NCBI RefSeq assembly: GCF_009728995.1 | Contig: NZ_VTZW01000007.1 | Span: 235,184-299,183, forward strand | Length of the DNA: 64,000 bases | Source of the DNA: Streptomonospora sp. PA3 | GTDB lineage: Bacteria > Actinomycetota > Actinomycetes > Streptosporangiales > Streptosporangiaceae | Direction of reading: 5' to 3' | Part shown: piece by piece, positions 1 to 9,419 of the stretch | Layout of the letters: each line of letters begins with the position of its first letter | Position numbering within the stretch: the first letter of the stretch is position 1 | Made by a program: the position numbers and the translations under genes | The notes under the pieces: generated by a model | Database searches by the model: none | What the model was told of the DNA's origin: nothing | The model's input: the letters and a program-made list of their open reading frames with translations, nothing else

Positions 1-75
1 GGACGCACCCCACGCCATATTTTTCCTGGTCATGGTTTTACCCAAGATCATCCCTGCGGTACGATCACTACTGAT

Positions 76-91
76 TCGTACATAGTTTCGA
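76..91. promoter_or_regulatory. LexA (SOS) box upstream of dnaE2
   Basis: The 16-mer TCGTACATAGTTTCGA matches the actinobacterial SOS box TCGAAC-N4-GTTCGA at 10 of 12 arm positions and lies in an AT-richer, promoter-like stretch. It is 119 nt before dnaE2. DnaE2-type polymerases are classically LexA-controlled, so repression by LexA and induction by DNA damage are inferred. Confidence 0.72.
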
Positions 92-159
92 TTTCGGCCT
101 GTCTTCCCCGGGCGCGCGGCAGCAGCTGCCCCGCTCTGGCCGCCGCAACGGGGGGAACC

Positions 160-210
160 ATGGCCACAGCACTCGTCGCCACCGCGGCGCGCCCGAAAGG
201 CCGCCGCTGA
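160..210 (+). CDS. 16-codon upstream ORF overlapping the dnaE2 start
   Basis: ATG at 160 follows a purine-rich GGGGGGAA ribosome-binding site and reads MATALVATAARPKGRR before a TGA whose last base is the first base of the dnaE2 ATG. The overlap suggests translational coupling: ribosomes ending here restart on dnaE2. The frame is open back to position 1, so it could also be the tail of a longer upstream gene, but the AT-rich promoter-like sequence and LexA box argue against that. No family was recognised. Confidence 0.4.
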   Translation: MATALVATAARPKGRR

Positions 211-3200
211 TGGCCGGCGCCTTCGCCCACCTGCACACCGCCTCATCGGCCTCGATGCGCCACGGCACCGCGCCGCCGCACGAACTGGTGGAGCGCGCGG
301 CCGAACTGGGCATGGACATGCTCGGGCTGACCGACCGCGACGGCCTCTACGGCGCCGTCAAGCACGCCCGCGCCTGCCGCCGGGCCGGCATCCGCCCCGT
401 CCTGGGCGCCGACCTGGCCGTGGCCGCACCCGAGGGCGGGCGGGTGGTCGTCCTGGCCCGCGGCAGGCGCGGCTTCGCCTCCCTGTGCCGGCTGGTCAGC
501 GCCGTCCACGCCGCCGGAACCCGCGGCGTGCCCGCCCTGTCCCGGTCGATGCTGGCCGAGCACGCCGAAGGGCTGGTCGTGCTCGCCGGCCCCGAGTCCG
601 ACGTCGGCCTGGCGGCGGGCGAGCACCGCATGGAGCGCGCCCGCCGGTGCCTGGAGGGCTGGCGCGAGGTCGCCGAGACCGCCGTCGAACTGGTCGACCA
701 CTACGGGCCCGGCCAGCACCGCCGGGCCACGGCGATGCTGCGGCTGGCCGAGGAGACCCGGACCCTGGCCGTGCTGGGCAACGCCGTGCGCTACCCGCGC
801 CGCTCCGGAGCCGAGGTCGCCCGCGTCCTGGACGAGGCGCGGCGCTGGCTGCCCGGCACCGCCCCACCGCCCCTGCCCTGCGGGTCCCAGGCCTACCTGA
901 AGAGCACCGCGGAGATGACCGCGGTCGCCGAGCGGATCTGCGGCCCCGACCGCACCGCCGTGCGGCGGCTGCTGGCCCACACCCGCGCCCTGGCCGCCTC
1001 CTGCAGCCTGGAACCCGGCGCCGATCTGGGCATGGACGACCACCACCTGCCCGAGATCCCCGGCGCCCGCGACCGGCTGTGGCTGACCTGCCGGGAGGGC
1101 ATGGCCCGGCTGGGCCTGGGGGGCGACCCGCGCGCCCGCTCCCGGCTCGCCCACGAGCTGGAGACCATCGAGCGCAAGGGGTTCTCCGCCTACTTCCTGA
1201 CCGTCGCCGACATCGCCCACCGGATCCGGGAGCAGGGCATCCGCTGCTCCATCCGCGGTTCGGGCGCCGGCAGCCTGGTCAACCACCTCATCGGGATCTC
1301 GGCCGTGGACCCCCTGGCCCACGGGCTGCTCATGGAGCGCTTCCTCACCGAGAGCCGGACCGGCCTGCCCGACATCGACCTGGACGTGGAGTCGGCCCGC
1401 CGGCTGGACGCCTACCAGGTGATCCTGGACGCCTATCCCCACGCGGCCTGCGTGTCGATGATGGAGACCTACCGCGCGCGCAGCGCCATCCGCGACGTGG
1501 GCTCGGTGATGGGCATCCCGCCCCACGAGATCGACGTGCTGGCCAAGGCGTTCCCCCACATCCGCGCCCGCCAGATCCGCTCCGCCTGCGCCGACCTGCC
1601 CGAACTGCGCTCCGGCGGCCTGGCCGACTACCCCGTGGAGACACTGTTCCGGCTGGCCGAGCGCCTGGACGGGCTGCCCCGCCACATCGCCCTGCACCCC
1701 TGCGGCATCGTCGTCTCCGACGCCTCGCTGCGCGACCGCGCGCCCCTGGAGCCCAGCCGCATCGGCTACGACATGGTCCAGTACGACAAGGAGGACGTCG
1801 AGGAGATGGGGCTGATCAAGCTCGACGTCATCGGGGTGCGCATGCAGTCGGCCATGACCCACGCGCTGGGCGAGGTCGAGCGTGTCGAGGGCCGGCGCGT
1901 CGACGTGGACGCGCTGCCCCCCGACGACGCCGCCACCTATGCGATGATCCGCTCCTCGGCCACCCTGGGCTGCTTCCAGATCGAGTCGCCCGGCCAGCGC
2001 GAGCTCGTCAGCCGGCTGCGCCCGGCCTGCATGGACGACCTGATCGCCGACATCTCCCTGTTCCGCCCCGGCCCGGTCAACAGCGACATGATCACCCCCT
2101 TCATCGCCGCGCGCGACGGCAGGCGCGTGCCCGAGGCCCCCACCCCCGTGCTGTCGGAGGTGCTGGCCTCGACCGGCGGGGTGGTCGTCTTCCACGAGCA
2201 GGTCATCGCCGTGCTGCACGCCATGACCGGCTGCGGGCTGGACCAGGCCGAGGCGATGCGCCGCCGGCTGGGCACCGACGAGGGCAAGGAGGAGGTGCGC
2301 CGGCGCTTCACGGCCATGGCCGGCGAGTGCGGCCACAGTGAGCGGGTGATCGAGGAGGTCTGGCACATCCTCGCCGCCTTCGGGGCGTTCGGGTTCTGCA
2401 AGGCCCACGCCGCGGCGTTCGCGGTGCCGACCTACCAGTCGGCGTGGCTGAAACGCCACCACCCGGCGGCCTTCTACGCCGGGGTGCTCACCCACGACCC
2501 GGGCATGTACCCGCGCCGCGCCATCATCGACGACGCCCGCCGCTTCGGCGTGCCGGTGCTGGGCGTCGACGTCAACCGCTCCGAGCGCGAATGGCGGGTG
2601 GAGCCCGCCGGGCACGGCAAGCTGGGCATCCGCGCCGGATTGGCCGACGTCAAGGGGATCACCGAGGCCGAGATGGACGCGCTGGTGGCCGGGCGCCCCT
2701 ACGCATCGCTGAACGACGTCGCCAACCGGGCCCGGCCCTCCCGCGGCGTACTGGAGGGGCTGGTGCGGGTGGGCGCCTTCGACTCCCTCTACGGCATCGG
2801 CCAGGGCGGAGCCGCAGCGGGCGGGCTCACCCGGCGCGACCTGCTGCTGCGGGCCGGCGCGCTGGAGCGCACGGCCCGCCGGTCGCTGGGCGGCGGGCAG
2901 CTTCCCATCGCCCTGGAGGCCGCCGCCGAGGAGCCGCGCGAGGAGGGGCTGCCGCCGATGACGCCGGCGGATGCGGTCCAGGCCGAGCTGGAGGTGCTGG
3001 GCTATGACGCCTCCCGCCATCTGCTGGACTGCTACGCGGAGCTGACCGCCGCGCTGGGCGCGCTCTGCGGCGCGGTGCGCGCCCGCGACCTGGCCGCGGT
3101 CCCCTCGGGGACGGAGGTGCTGGTGCTGGGGGTGAAGGTGGCCACCCAGACCCCGGCGGTGCGTTCGGGCCAGCGCATCGTCTTCACCACGCTGGACGAC

Positions 3201-3581
3201 GCCACCGGGCTGATCGACCTGACGTTCTTCGAGTCGGTGCAGGAGCGCTGCGCCGCCACCGTCTTCGGGTCCTGGCTGCTGGCGGTGCGCGGGACGGTGC
3301 GCCGGGCGGGTTCGGGGCTGGCCACGGTCAACGCCACCCACGCCTACGACCTGGAGGAGCTGGCGCGGGTCTGGCACGAAGGGGGCGAGGACGCCGCGGC
3401 GGCGCTGCGCGAGCGGCTGGGCCAGGAGCCCGCGAGCGTGCCGGTCAGCGGGGTCGGCGGGCGCCGGATCCGCTACGCCAACGGCTATGAGCTCTCTACC
3501 TACGCCGACATCGCGCCGGCGGGGGCCGCGGCCGCGCCCCGCAAGCTCTGGCACGCCAGCCCGGGCAGCGCGGGCCGCTGA
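210..3581 (+). CDS. dnaE2: Error-prone DNA polymerase III alpha subunit, DnaE2 type
   Basis: The 1123-residue protein is a C-family DNA polymerase for damage-tolerant synthesis. It starts with a PHP domain (HLHTASSAS near residue 7, LTDRDGLYG near 40) and has the palm motif PDIDLDVE near residue 388, which carries two catalytic aspartates. The third is in LIKLDVIG near 538. The finger region SLFRPGPVNS and KAHAAAFA follow, then helix-hairpin-helix and OB-fold segments towards the end (VLGVKVATQTPAVRSG). The length is nearer to DnaE2 than to replicative DnaE1 (about 1180). It begins at the ATG that overlaps the stop of a 16-codon ORF and lies behind a LexA box. The usual partners imuA'/imuB are not in the window, though the left edge is only 209 nt away. 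A short dyad (3594-3609) follows the stop. Confidence 0.88.
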   Translation: MAGAFAHLHTASSASMRHGTAPPHELVERAAELGMDMLGLTDRDGLYGAVKHARACRRAGIRPVLGADLAVAAPEGGRVVVLARGRRGFASLCRLVSAVHAAGTRGVPALSRSMLAEHAEGLVVLAGPESDVGLAAGEHRMERARRCLEGWREVAETAVELVDHYGPGQHRRATAMLRLAEETRTLAVLGNAVRYPRRSGAEVARVLDEARRWLPGTAPPPLPCGSQAYLKSTAEMTAVAERICGPDRTAVRRLLAHTRALAASCSLEPGADLGMDDHHLPEIPGARDRLWLTCREGMARLGLGGDPRARSRLAHELETIERKGFSAYFLTVADIAHRIREQGIRCSIRGSGAGSLVNHLIGISAVDPLAHGLLMERFLTESRTGLPDIDLDVESARRLDAYQVILDAYPHAACVSMMETYRARSAIRDVGSVMGIPPHEIDVLAKAFPHIRARQIRSACADLPELRSGGLADYPVETLFRLAERLDGLPRHIALHPCGIVVSDASLRDRAPLEPSRIGYDMVQYDKEDVEEMGLIKLDVIGVRMQSAMTHALGEVERVEGRRVDVDALPPDDAATYAMIRSSATLGCFQIESPGQRELVSRLRPACMDDLIADISLFRPGPVNSDMITPFIAARDGRRVPEAPTPVLSEVLASTGGVVVFHEQVIAVLHAMTGCGLDQAEAMRRRLGTDEGKEEVRRRFTAMAGECGHSERVIEEVWHILAAFGAFGFCKAHAAAFAVPTYQSAWLKRHHPAAFYAGVLTHDPGMYPRRAIIDDARRFGVPVLGVDVNRSEREWRVEPAGHGKLGIRAGLADVKGITEAEMDALVAGRPYASLNDVANRARPSRGVLEGLVRVGAFDSLYGIGQGGAAAGGLTRRDLLLRAGALERTARRSLGGGQLPIALEAAAEEPREEGLPPMTPADAVQAELEVLGYDASRHLLDCYAELTAALGALCGAVRARDLAAVPSGTEVLVLGVKVATQTPAVRSGQRIVFTTLDDATGLIDLTFFESVQERCAATVFGSWLLAVRGTVRRAGSGLATVNATHAYDLEELARVWHEGGEDAAAALRERLGQEPASVPVSGVGGRRIRYANGYELSTYADIAPAGAAAAPRKLWHASPGSAGR

Positions 3582-3737
3582 GGCCGCCGCGCAGGCGGTG
3601 GTCACCGCCCGCTCACCCGCCCGCCGCGGCGCGGTCGTCCCGGCGGCCGCGGCCCGGGCTAGAGTGCCGGGTGCGGGCACGGCCGGCGGCGGACCGTGAC
3701 CGCGGCCGCGGCCCCCCAGAAGCGCGGAGGACGGATA

Positions 3738-4496
3738 TTGATCACGCTGGCCCACATCAGCGATCTGCACATCGACGGCGGCGCCCGCGCCCGCGAGCGG
3801 GTCGAGCGGGTGATGGCCTACATCGACGCGGTCGCCGACTCCCTGGACGCCCTGGTGGTCACCGGCGACCTCGCCGAGCACGGCGCGCTCGGCGAACTGG
3901 AGGAGGCCCGGGCGCTGCTGTCGGGGCGGCTGCCGGCGGCGACCTGCCCCGGCAACCACGACGTCGTGGAGGGGCGGTCGGCCTTCCGCCGGGTGATGCT
4001 CGGCGAGCCGGGCGGCGAGGACCCGGTCAACGCGGTGCACCGGGTCGACGGCGGCGCGGTGGTGATGTGCGACTCCACGGTGCCCGGCGAAGGCGGCGGC
4101 CTGCTCTCCGAGGAGACCCTGGAGTGGCTGGAGGACACCCTCGCCGACCTGCGCACCACGCCGGTGGTACTGGGTTTCCACCACCAGCCGGCGCGCCTGC
4201 ACGCCCCCTACGTCGACGCCCTCGCCATGCAGGGCGCCGACCGGCTGGCGTTCCTGCTGGAGCGCCATCCGCAGGTGGCGGGGCTGCTGTGCGGGCACGC
4301 CCACACCGCGGCGGCCACCGCCTTCGCGCAGCGCCCGCTGCTGGTGGCGCCCGCGACGGCCGGGGTCCTGCCGCTGCCCTGGGAGGACGCCCACCGGGTC
4401 ACCGACGCCCAGCCGCCGGCGCTGGCCTTCCACATCCTCGACGACGACGGGCGGATGACCACCCACTTCCGCACGGCGCCGCCGCAGGAGGACTGA
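3738..4496 (+). CDS. Calcineurin-like metallophosphoesterase (CpdA/Icc-like)
   Basis: This is a dinuclear-metal phosphohydrolase, probably acting on cyclic nucleotides or other phosphodiesters; the substrate is unknown. The metal motifs appear in order: HISDLHID at the N-terminus, TGDLAEHG, CPGNHD, then HHQPARLH and GHAHTAAA. The TTG at 3738 was chosen because GGAGG ends 7 nt upstream and the first motif sits at residue 5, as is usual in the family. A GTG at 3696 in the same frame would add 14 residues. A -10-like TAGAGT lies at 3660-3665, so it may be transcribed separately from dnaE2. It converges on the ROK gene with only 13 nt between stops. Confidence 0.82.
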   Translation: MITLAHISDLHIDGGARARERVERVMAYIDAVADSLDALVVTGDLAEHGALGELEEARALLSGRLPAATCPGNHDVVEGRSAFRRVMLGEPGGEDPVNAVHRVDGGAVVMCDSTVPGEGGGLLSEETLEWLEDTLADLRTTPVVLGFHHQPARLHAPYVDALAMQGADRLAFLLERHPQVAGLLCGHAHTAAATAFAQRPLLVAPATAGVLPLPWEDAHRVTDAQPPALAFHILDDDGRMTTHFRTAPPQED

Positions 4497-4509
4497 GGCG
4501 CCGGCGGGG

Positions 4510-5700
4510 TCAGGGCTGTGCGGCGATGCGGGCGTTGACGGCCTCGGGGGCCAGGACGCGGTCGAGCACCATGGTCGCGGCGCCGCGCAGGCCCGCCTCC
4601 TCGCCGCTGCTGTTGGCGAGGATGCGCAGCTGCCGGGTGGCCAGCGGCGCGGAGCGCTGGAAGACCACCTCGCGCACGCCGGCCACGAGGTGGTCGTAGG
4701 CCTGGCCCAGCAGCCCGCCAAGCACGATCACCTCGGGGTTGAGCAGGTTCACCGCCCCGGCCAGCACCTCGCCCAGGCGGCGCCCGGCCTCGCGCACCAG
4801 CCGCACGGCGCGGGGATCGCCCTCCTGGGCCAGCGCCGCCAGCTCGGCCGTGTCGGCGGCGGCGCGCCCCTGCTCGGCCAGGCGCGCCAGCAGCGCCGGG
4901 CCACCCGCCACCGCCTCCAGGCAGTCGGTGTTGCCGCAGCGGCAGGGCGTGCCGCCGCCCTCGCGCACCGGGATGTGCCCGATCTCCCCGGCCGCGCCCA
5001 GCGCTCCGCGCAGCAGCCGGCCGCCGGCGATCACGCCGGCGCCGATGCCGGTGGAGACCTTGACGAAGAGCAGGTCGCCGACGTCGGGGTGCGCGGCGCG
5101 GTGCTCGCCCAGGGCCATGGTGTTGACGTCGTTGTCGAGCAGGACCGGCGCGGCGAAGCGCTCGGTCACCAGCGGCGCGATCTCAACGCCGCCCCAGCCG
5201 GCCAGCACCGGCGGGGTCTGGGAGCGCCCGGCGGCGAACTCGACGGTGCCGGGCACGCCGATGCCGCTGCCGCGCACGTCGCCGGCGCCGCGCCCGCACG
5301 CGGCCAGCAGCTGCTGCCAGGTCTCCAGCAGCCACGGCAGCGCCGCCTGCGGGCCGTGCTCGATTTCGGGCGCGCCGCTGCTGCGGGCCAGCAGGCGCCC
5401 GCCCAGATCGCAGACGGCGGCCTGGCTGCGCGAGACGCCCAGCGCGGCCGCGAGTACGACTCCCCCGCCGGCGTTGAACTCCAGCCTGCCGGGCGGGCGC
5501 CCCCCGTTGGAGGGGGCGGCGCCGGTCTCGGTGACCAGCCCCTGGCGCAGGAGCTCGGTGACGCGCAGGGCCACCGCGGGGCGGGAGAGCCCGGTCAGCC
5601 GCCCGATCTCGGTGCGGGTGGCGGCCGCACCGGTGCGGATGAGGTCGAGCACGTGTCCGCTGGAGGCGGGGGCGGCCGATGCCGCCTTGCTACGGGGCAT
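4510..5700 (-). CDS. ROK-family transcriptional regulator (NagC/XylR-like)
   Basis: The 396-residue protein has an N-terminal winged helix-turn-helix (RTEIGRLTGLSRPAVALRVTE, residues about 29-49) and a sugar-kinase-like ROK domain. That domain holds GVPGTVEF, the ROK signature GAAGEIGHIPV and the zinc motif CRCGNTDCLEA (CxCGxxxCxE). ROK repressors sense sugars or sugar phosphates. The gene is divergent from edd-glk-eda across a 244-nt region holding two candidate operators, so control of glucose/gluconate catabolism and of itself is the natural inference. The start is the first Met before the helix-turn-helix. Confidence 0.87.
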   Translation of the reverse strand: MPRSKAASAAPASSGHVLDLIRTGAAATRTEIGRLTGLSRPAVALRVTELLRQGLVTETGAAPSNGGRPPGRLEFNAGGGVVLAAALGVSRSQAAVCDLGGRLLARSSGAPEIEHGPQAALPWLLETWQQLLAACGRGAGDVRGSGIGVPGTVEFAAGRSQTPPVLAGWGGVEIAPLVTERFAAPVLLDNDVNTMALGEHRAAHPDVGDLLFVKVSTGIGAGVIAGGRLLRGALGAAGEIGHIPVREGGGTPCRCGNTDCLEAVAGGPALLARLAEQGRAAADTAELAALAQEGDPRAVRLVREAGRRLGEVLAGAVNLLNPEVIVLGGLLGQAYDHLVAGVREVVFQRSAPLATRQLRILANSSGEEAGLRGAATMVLDRVLAPEAVNARIAAQP

Positions 5701-5715
5701 GCCTCATTGAAACAC

Positions 5716-5740
5716 CTTGCGCACCGGTTCGGCGCACAAG
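5716..5740. promoter_or_regulatory. Imperfect 25-bp dyad, candidate ROK operator
   Basis: The arms CTTGCGCACCGG and its near complement match at 9 of 12 positions about a central base at 5728. The dyad lies just upstream of the ROK gene start, where an autoregulatory operator would be expected. No ROK consensus was fitted. Confidence 0.4.
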
Positions 5741-5777
5741 ATGGGAACTTATGTAAACGAATGTTCAAAAGCGAGGG

Positions 5778-5806
5778 TTGTCTGACACACAAGTTGCCGC
5801 TATGTT
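5778..5806 (+). promoter_or_regulatory. Promoter of edd-glk-eda with overlapping TTGT-N7-ACAA operator
   Basis: TTGTCT (5778-5783) and TATGTT (5801-5806) are 17 bp apart, a good housekeeping promoter. The -35 box lies inside TTGTCTGACACACAA (5778-5792), a near-perfect dyad with TTGT and ACAA 7 bp apart. That is the spacing described for HexR sites in Pseudomonas. No hexR-like gene is seen here, so the protein bound could be the ROK neighbour or another regulator. Confidence 0.55.
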
Positions 5807-5944
5807 TCCAGGGACCCTGAAGACCCTCGCCCGCTCCCCCGCTGCCTCGGCCCCATCCCGCGGGCCCGTGCGGCCGCGCGGGACGCCCCCCGGCGCGGGT
5901 TCCGGCCGGTTCGGCCATCCCCCGCACGAAACGGAGCCCGCACG

Positions 5945-7755
<1,811 letters not shown>

Positions 7756-7759
<4 letters not shown>

Positions 7760-8772
7760 GCCCGCTCGCACCGCCCTGCGCCCAGCGCCCCTGGCTGGTC
7801 GCCGACATCGGCGGCACCAACGCCCGCTTCGGCCTGGTGGAGGCCCCCGGCGCCCGGCCGGTCCGGGTGCGCCGACTGGACGGGGCCGACCACGCCGGCC
7901 TCGCCGCGGCCGCGACCGCCTACCTGGAACAGGCCGGCGCCTCCGCCGCCCCCGGCGCCGCGTGCGTGGCCGTGGCCGGACCCGTCGGCGGCGACCGGAT
8001 CCGGCTGACCAACTCCCACTGGGACTTCTCCGCGGCCCAGACCCGCGACCGGCTGGGCCTGGACCGGCTGGAGGTCATCAACGACTTCGCGGCCCTGGCC
8101 CTGTCGCTGCCGCGGCTGCAAAGCGCCGACCTGGTGGCGCTGGGCGGCCCCGCCCCGGCGCCCGCGGGACCCAAGGCGGTGCTGGGGCCGGGCACCGGGC
8201 TGGGCGTGGCCGGACTCGTGCCCGCCGGCAACACCTGGGTCCCCGTGCCCGGCGAGGGCGGCCACGTCGACGTCTGCGCCGTGGAGGAGCGCGAAGAGGA
8301 GGTGGTGCGCCTCCTGCGCGCCCGGCAGACCTCGGTCACCGCCGAGTGCCTGCTGTGCGGGCCCGGGCTGGCCCGTCTGCACGACGCCCTCGCCCGCCTG
8401 CGCGGGGAGCAGGCACCGCCCCGCACGGCCGCCGAGATCTGCGCCGCCGCGCCCGAGGACGCGCTGTGCGCCGAGACGCTGGAGGTGTTCTGCCGCCTGC
8501 TCGGCGGCTTCGCCGGCAACACGGCGCTGATGCTGGGCGCGACCGGGGGCGTGTTCCTGGGCGGCGGGATCCTGCCGCGTATCATCCCCACGGTGCTCTC
8601 CAGCGGCTTTCGCCGCCGCTTCGAGGACAAGCACCGGATGACCGACTACCTCCGGGGCGTCGCCACGGTGCTGATCGTGGCGCAGGACCCGGCGCTGCTG
8701 GGCGCGGCGGCCCGCCTCGACCAGCTTCTCGACCACGGCAAGGAGGCGGCGTATGAACCCGCGCAGCGGTGA
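7756..8772 (+). CDS. glk: Glucokinase, Glk (PF02685) type
   Basis: It phosphorylates glucose to glucose 6-phosphate to feed the Entner-Doudoroff route. The protein opens with the phosphate-1 motif [17 protein letters not shown] and carries [31 protein letters not shown] and the ATP-site segment [14 protein letters not shown], with GGVFLGGGI near the end. This is the Glk family common in Proteobacteria, not the ROK-type glucokinase usual in actinomycetes. The GTG start overlaps the edd stop by 4 nt and the 3' end overlaps eda by 20 nt, so the three genes form one operon. Length 338 residues. Confidence 0.92.
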
Positions 8773-9391
8773 GGACCTTCTCGCACTGGCACCGGTCGTG
8801 CCGGTGGTGGTGCTCTCCGAGGCCGCGACCGCGGTGCCGCTGGCCCGCGCGCTGGTGGCCGGCGGGCTGCCGGCCGTGGAGGTCACCCTGCGCACCGGCG
8901 CCGCCCTGGAGGCCATCGAGCGCATCGCCGCCGAAGTGCCCCAGGCCGTGGTCGGCGCGGGCACGGTGACCACCCCGCACCAGGCCGAGCAGGCCGCCGC
9001 CGCGGGCGCGGCGTTCCTGGTCTCCCCCGGCTGCACCCCGGGGCTGCACGCGGCGATGGCCGCCACCGGCCTGCCGGCGCTACCGGGTGCGGCCACGGCA
9101 TCGGAGGCGCTGGCGCTGCTGGAGCGCGGGGTCACGGCGATGAAGTTCTTCCCGGCCGAGGCGGCGGGCGGGCGCGCCTACCTGAAGTCGCTGGCGGGCC
9201 CGCTGCCCCAGGTCCGCTTCTGCCCCACCGGCGGCATCACCGCGGCCTCGGCGCCCGACTACCTGGCCCTGCCCAACGTCGGCTGCGTCGGCGGCACCTG
9301 GCTGACCCCCGCCGACGCCGTCGCCTCGGGCGACTGGAGCCGCGTGGAGGAGCTGGCCCGACTGGCCTCCGGGCTGGGCGGCGCACCCTAG
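8753..9391 (+). CDS. eda: 2-keto-3-deoxy-6-phosphogluconate aldolase
   Basis: This class I aldolase cleaves KDPG to pyruvate and glyceraldehyde 3-phosphate, completing the Entner-Doudoroff pathway. The 212-residue TIM barrel shows [35 protein letters not shown], the Schiff-base lysine in [12 protein letters not shown] near residue 130, and [10 protein letters not shown]. The ATG follows AAGGAGG and lies inside the end of glk. No zwf or pgl is present in the window, so 6-phosphogluconate must come from genes elsewhere or from gluconate. Confidence 0.94.
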   Translation: MNPRSGEDLLALAPVVPVVVLSEAATAVPLARALVAGGLPAVEVTLRTGAALEAIERIAAEVPQAVVGAGTVTTPHQAEQAAAAGAAFLVSPGCTPGLHAAMAATGLPALPGAATASEALALLERGVTAMKFFPAEAAGGRAYLKSLAGPLPQVRFCPTGGITAASAPDYLALPNVGCVGGTWLTPADAVASGDWSRVEELARLASGLGGAP

Positions 9392-9398
9392 GCGCGCA

Positions 9399-9418
9399 GG
9401 CGCCCGCCCCCGGGCGCC
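9399..9418. terminator. Hairpin between convergent eda and pabAB
   Basis: GGCGCCCG and CGGGCGCC form a perfect 8-bp stem with a CCCC loop in the 28 nt between two convergent stops. It could serve both directions. There is no U-tract. Confidence 0.6.
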
Positions 9419-9419
9419 G

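Noticed and set aside
243..4721. A 1492-codon open frame on the minus strand across dnaE2
   Set aside because: It is the antisense shadow of dnaE2 and the phosphoesterase. Very high GC removes stops from non-coding frames; the translation is low-complexity and has no domain. Similar giant frames at 9522-12539, 40556-43723 and 49872-52298 were dropped for the same reason.
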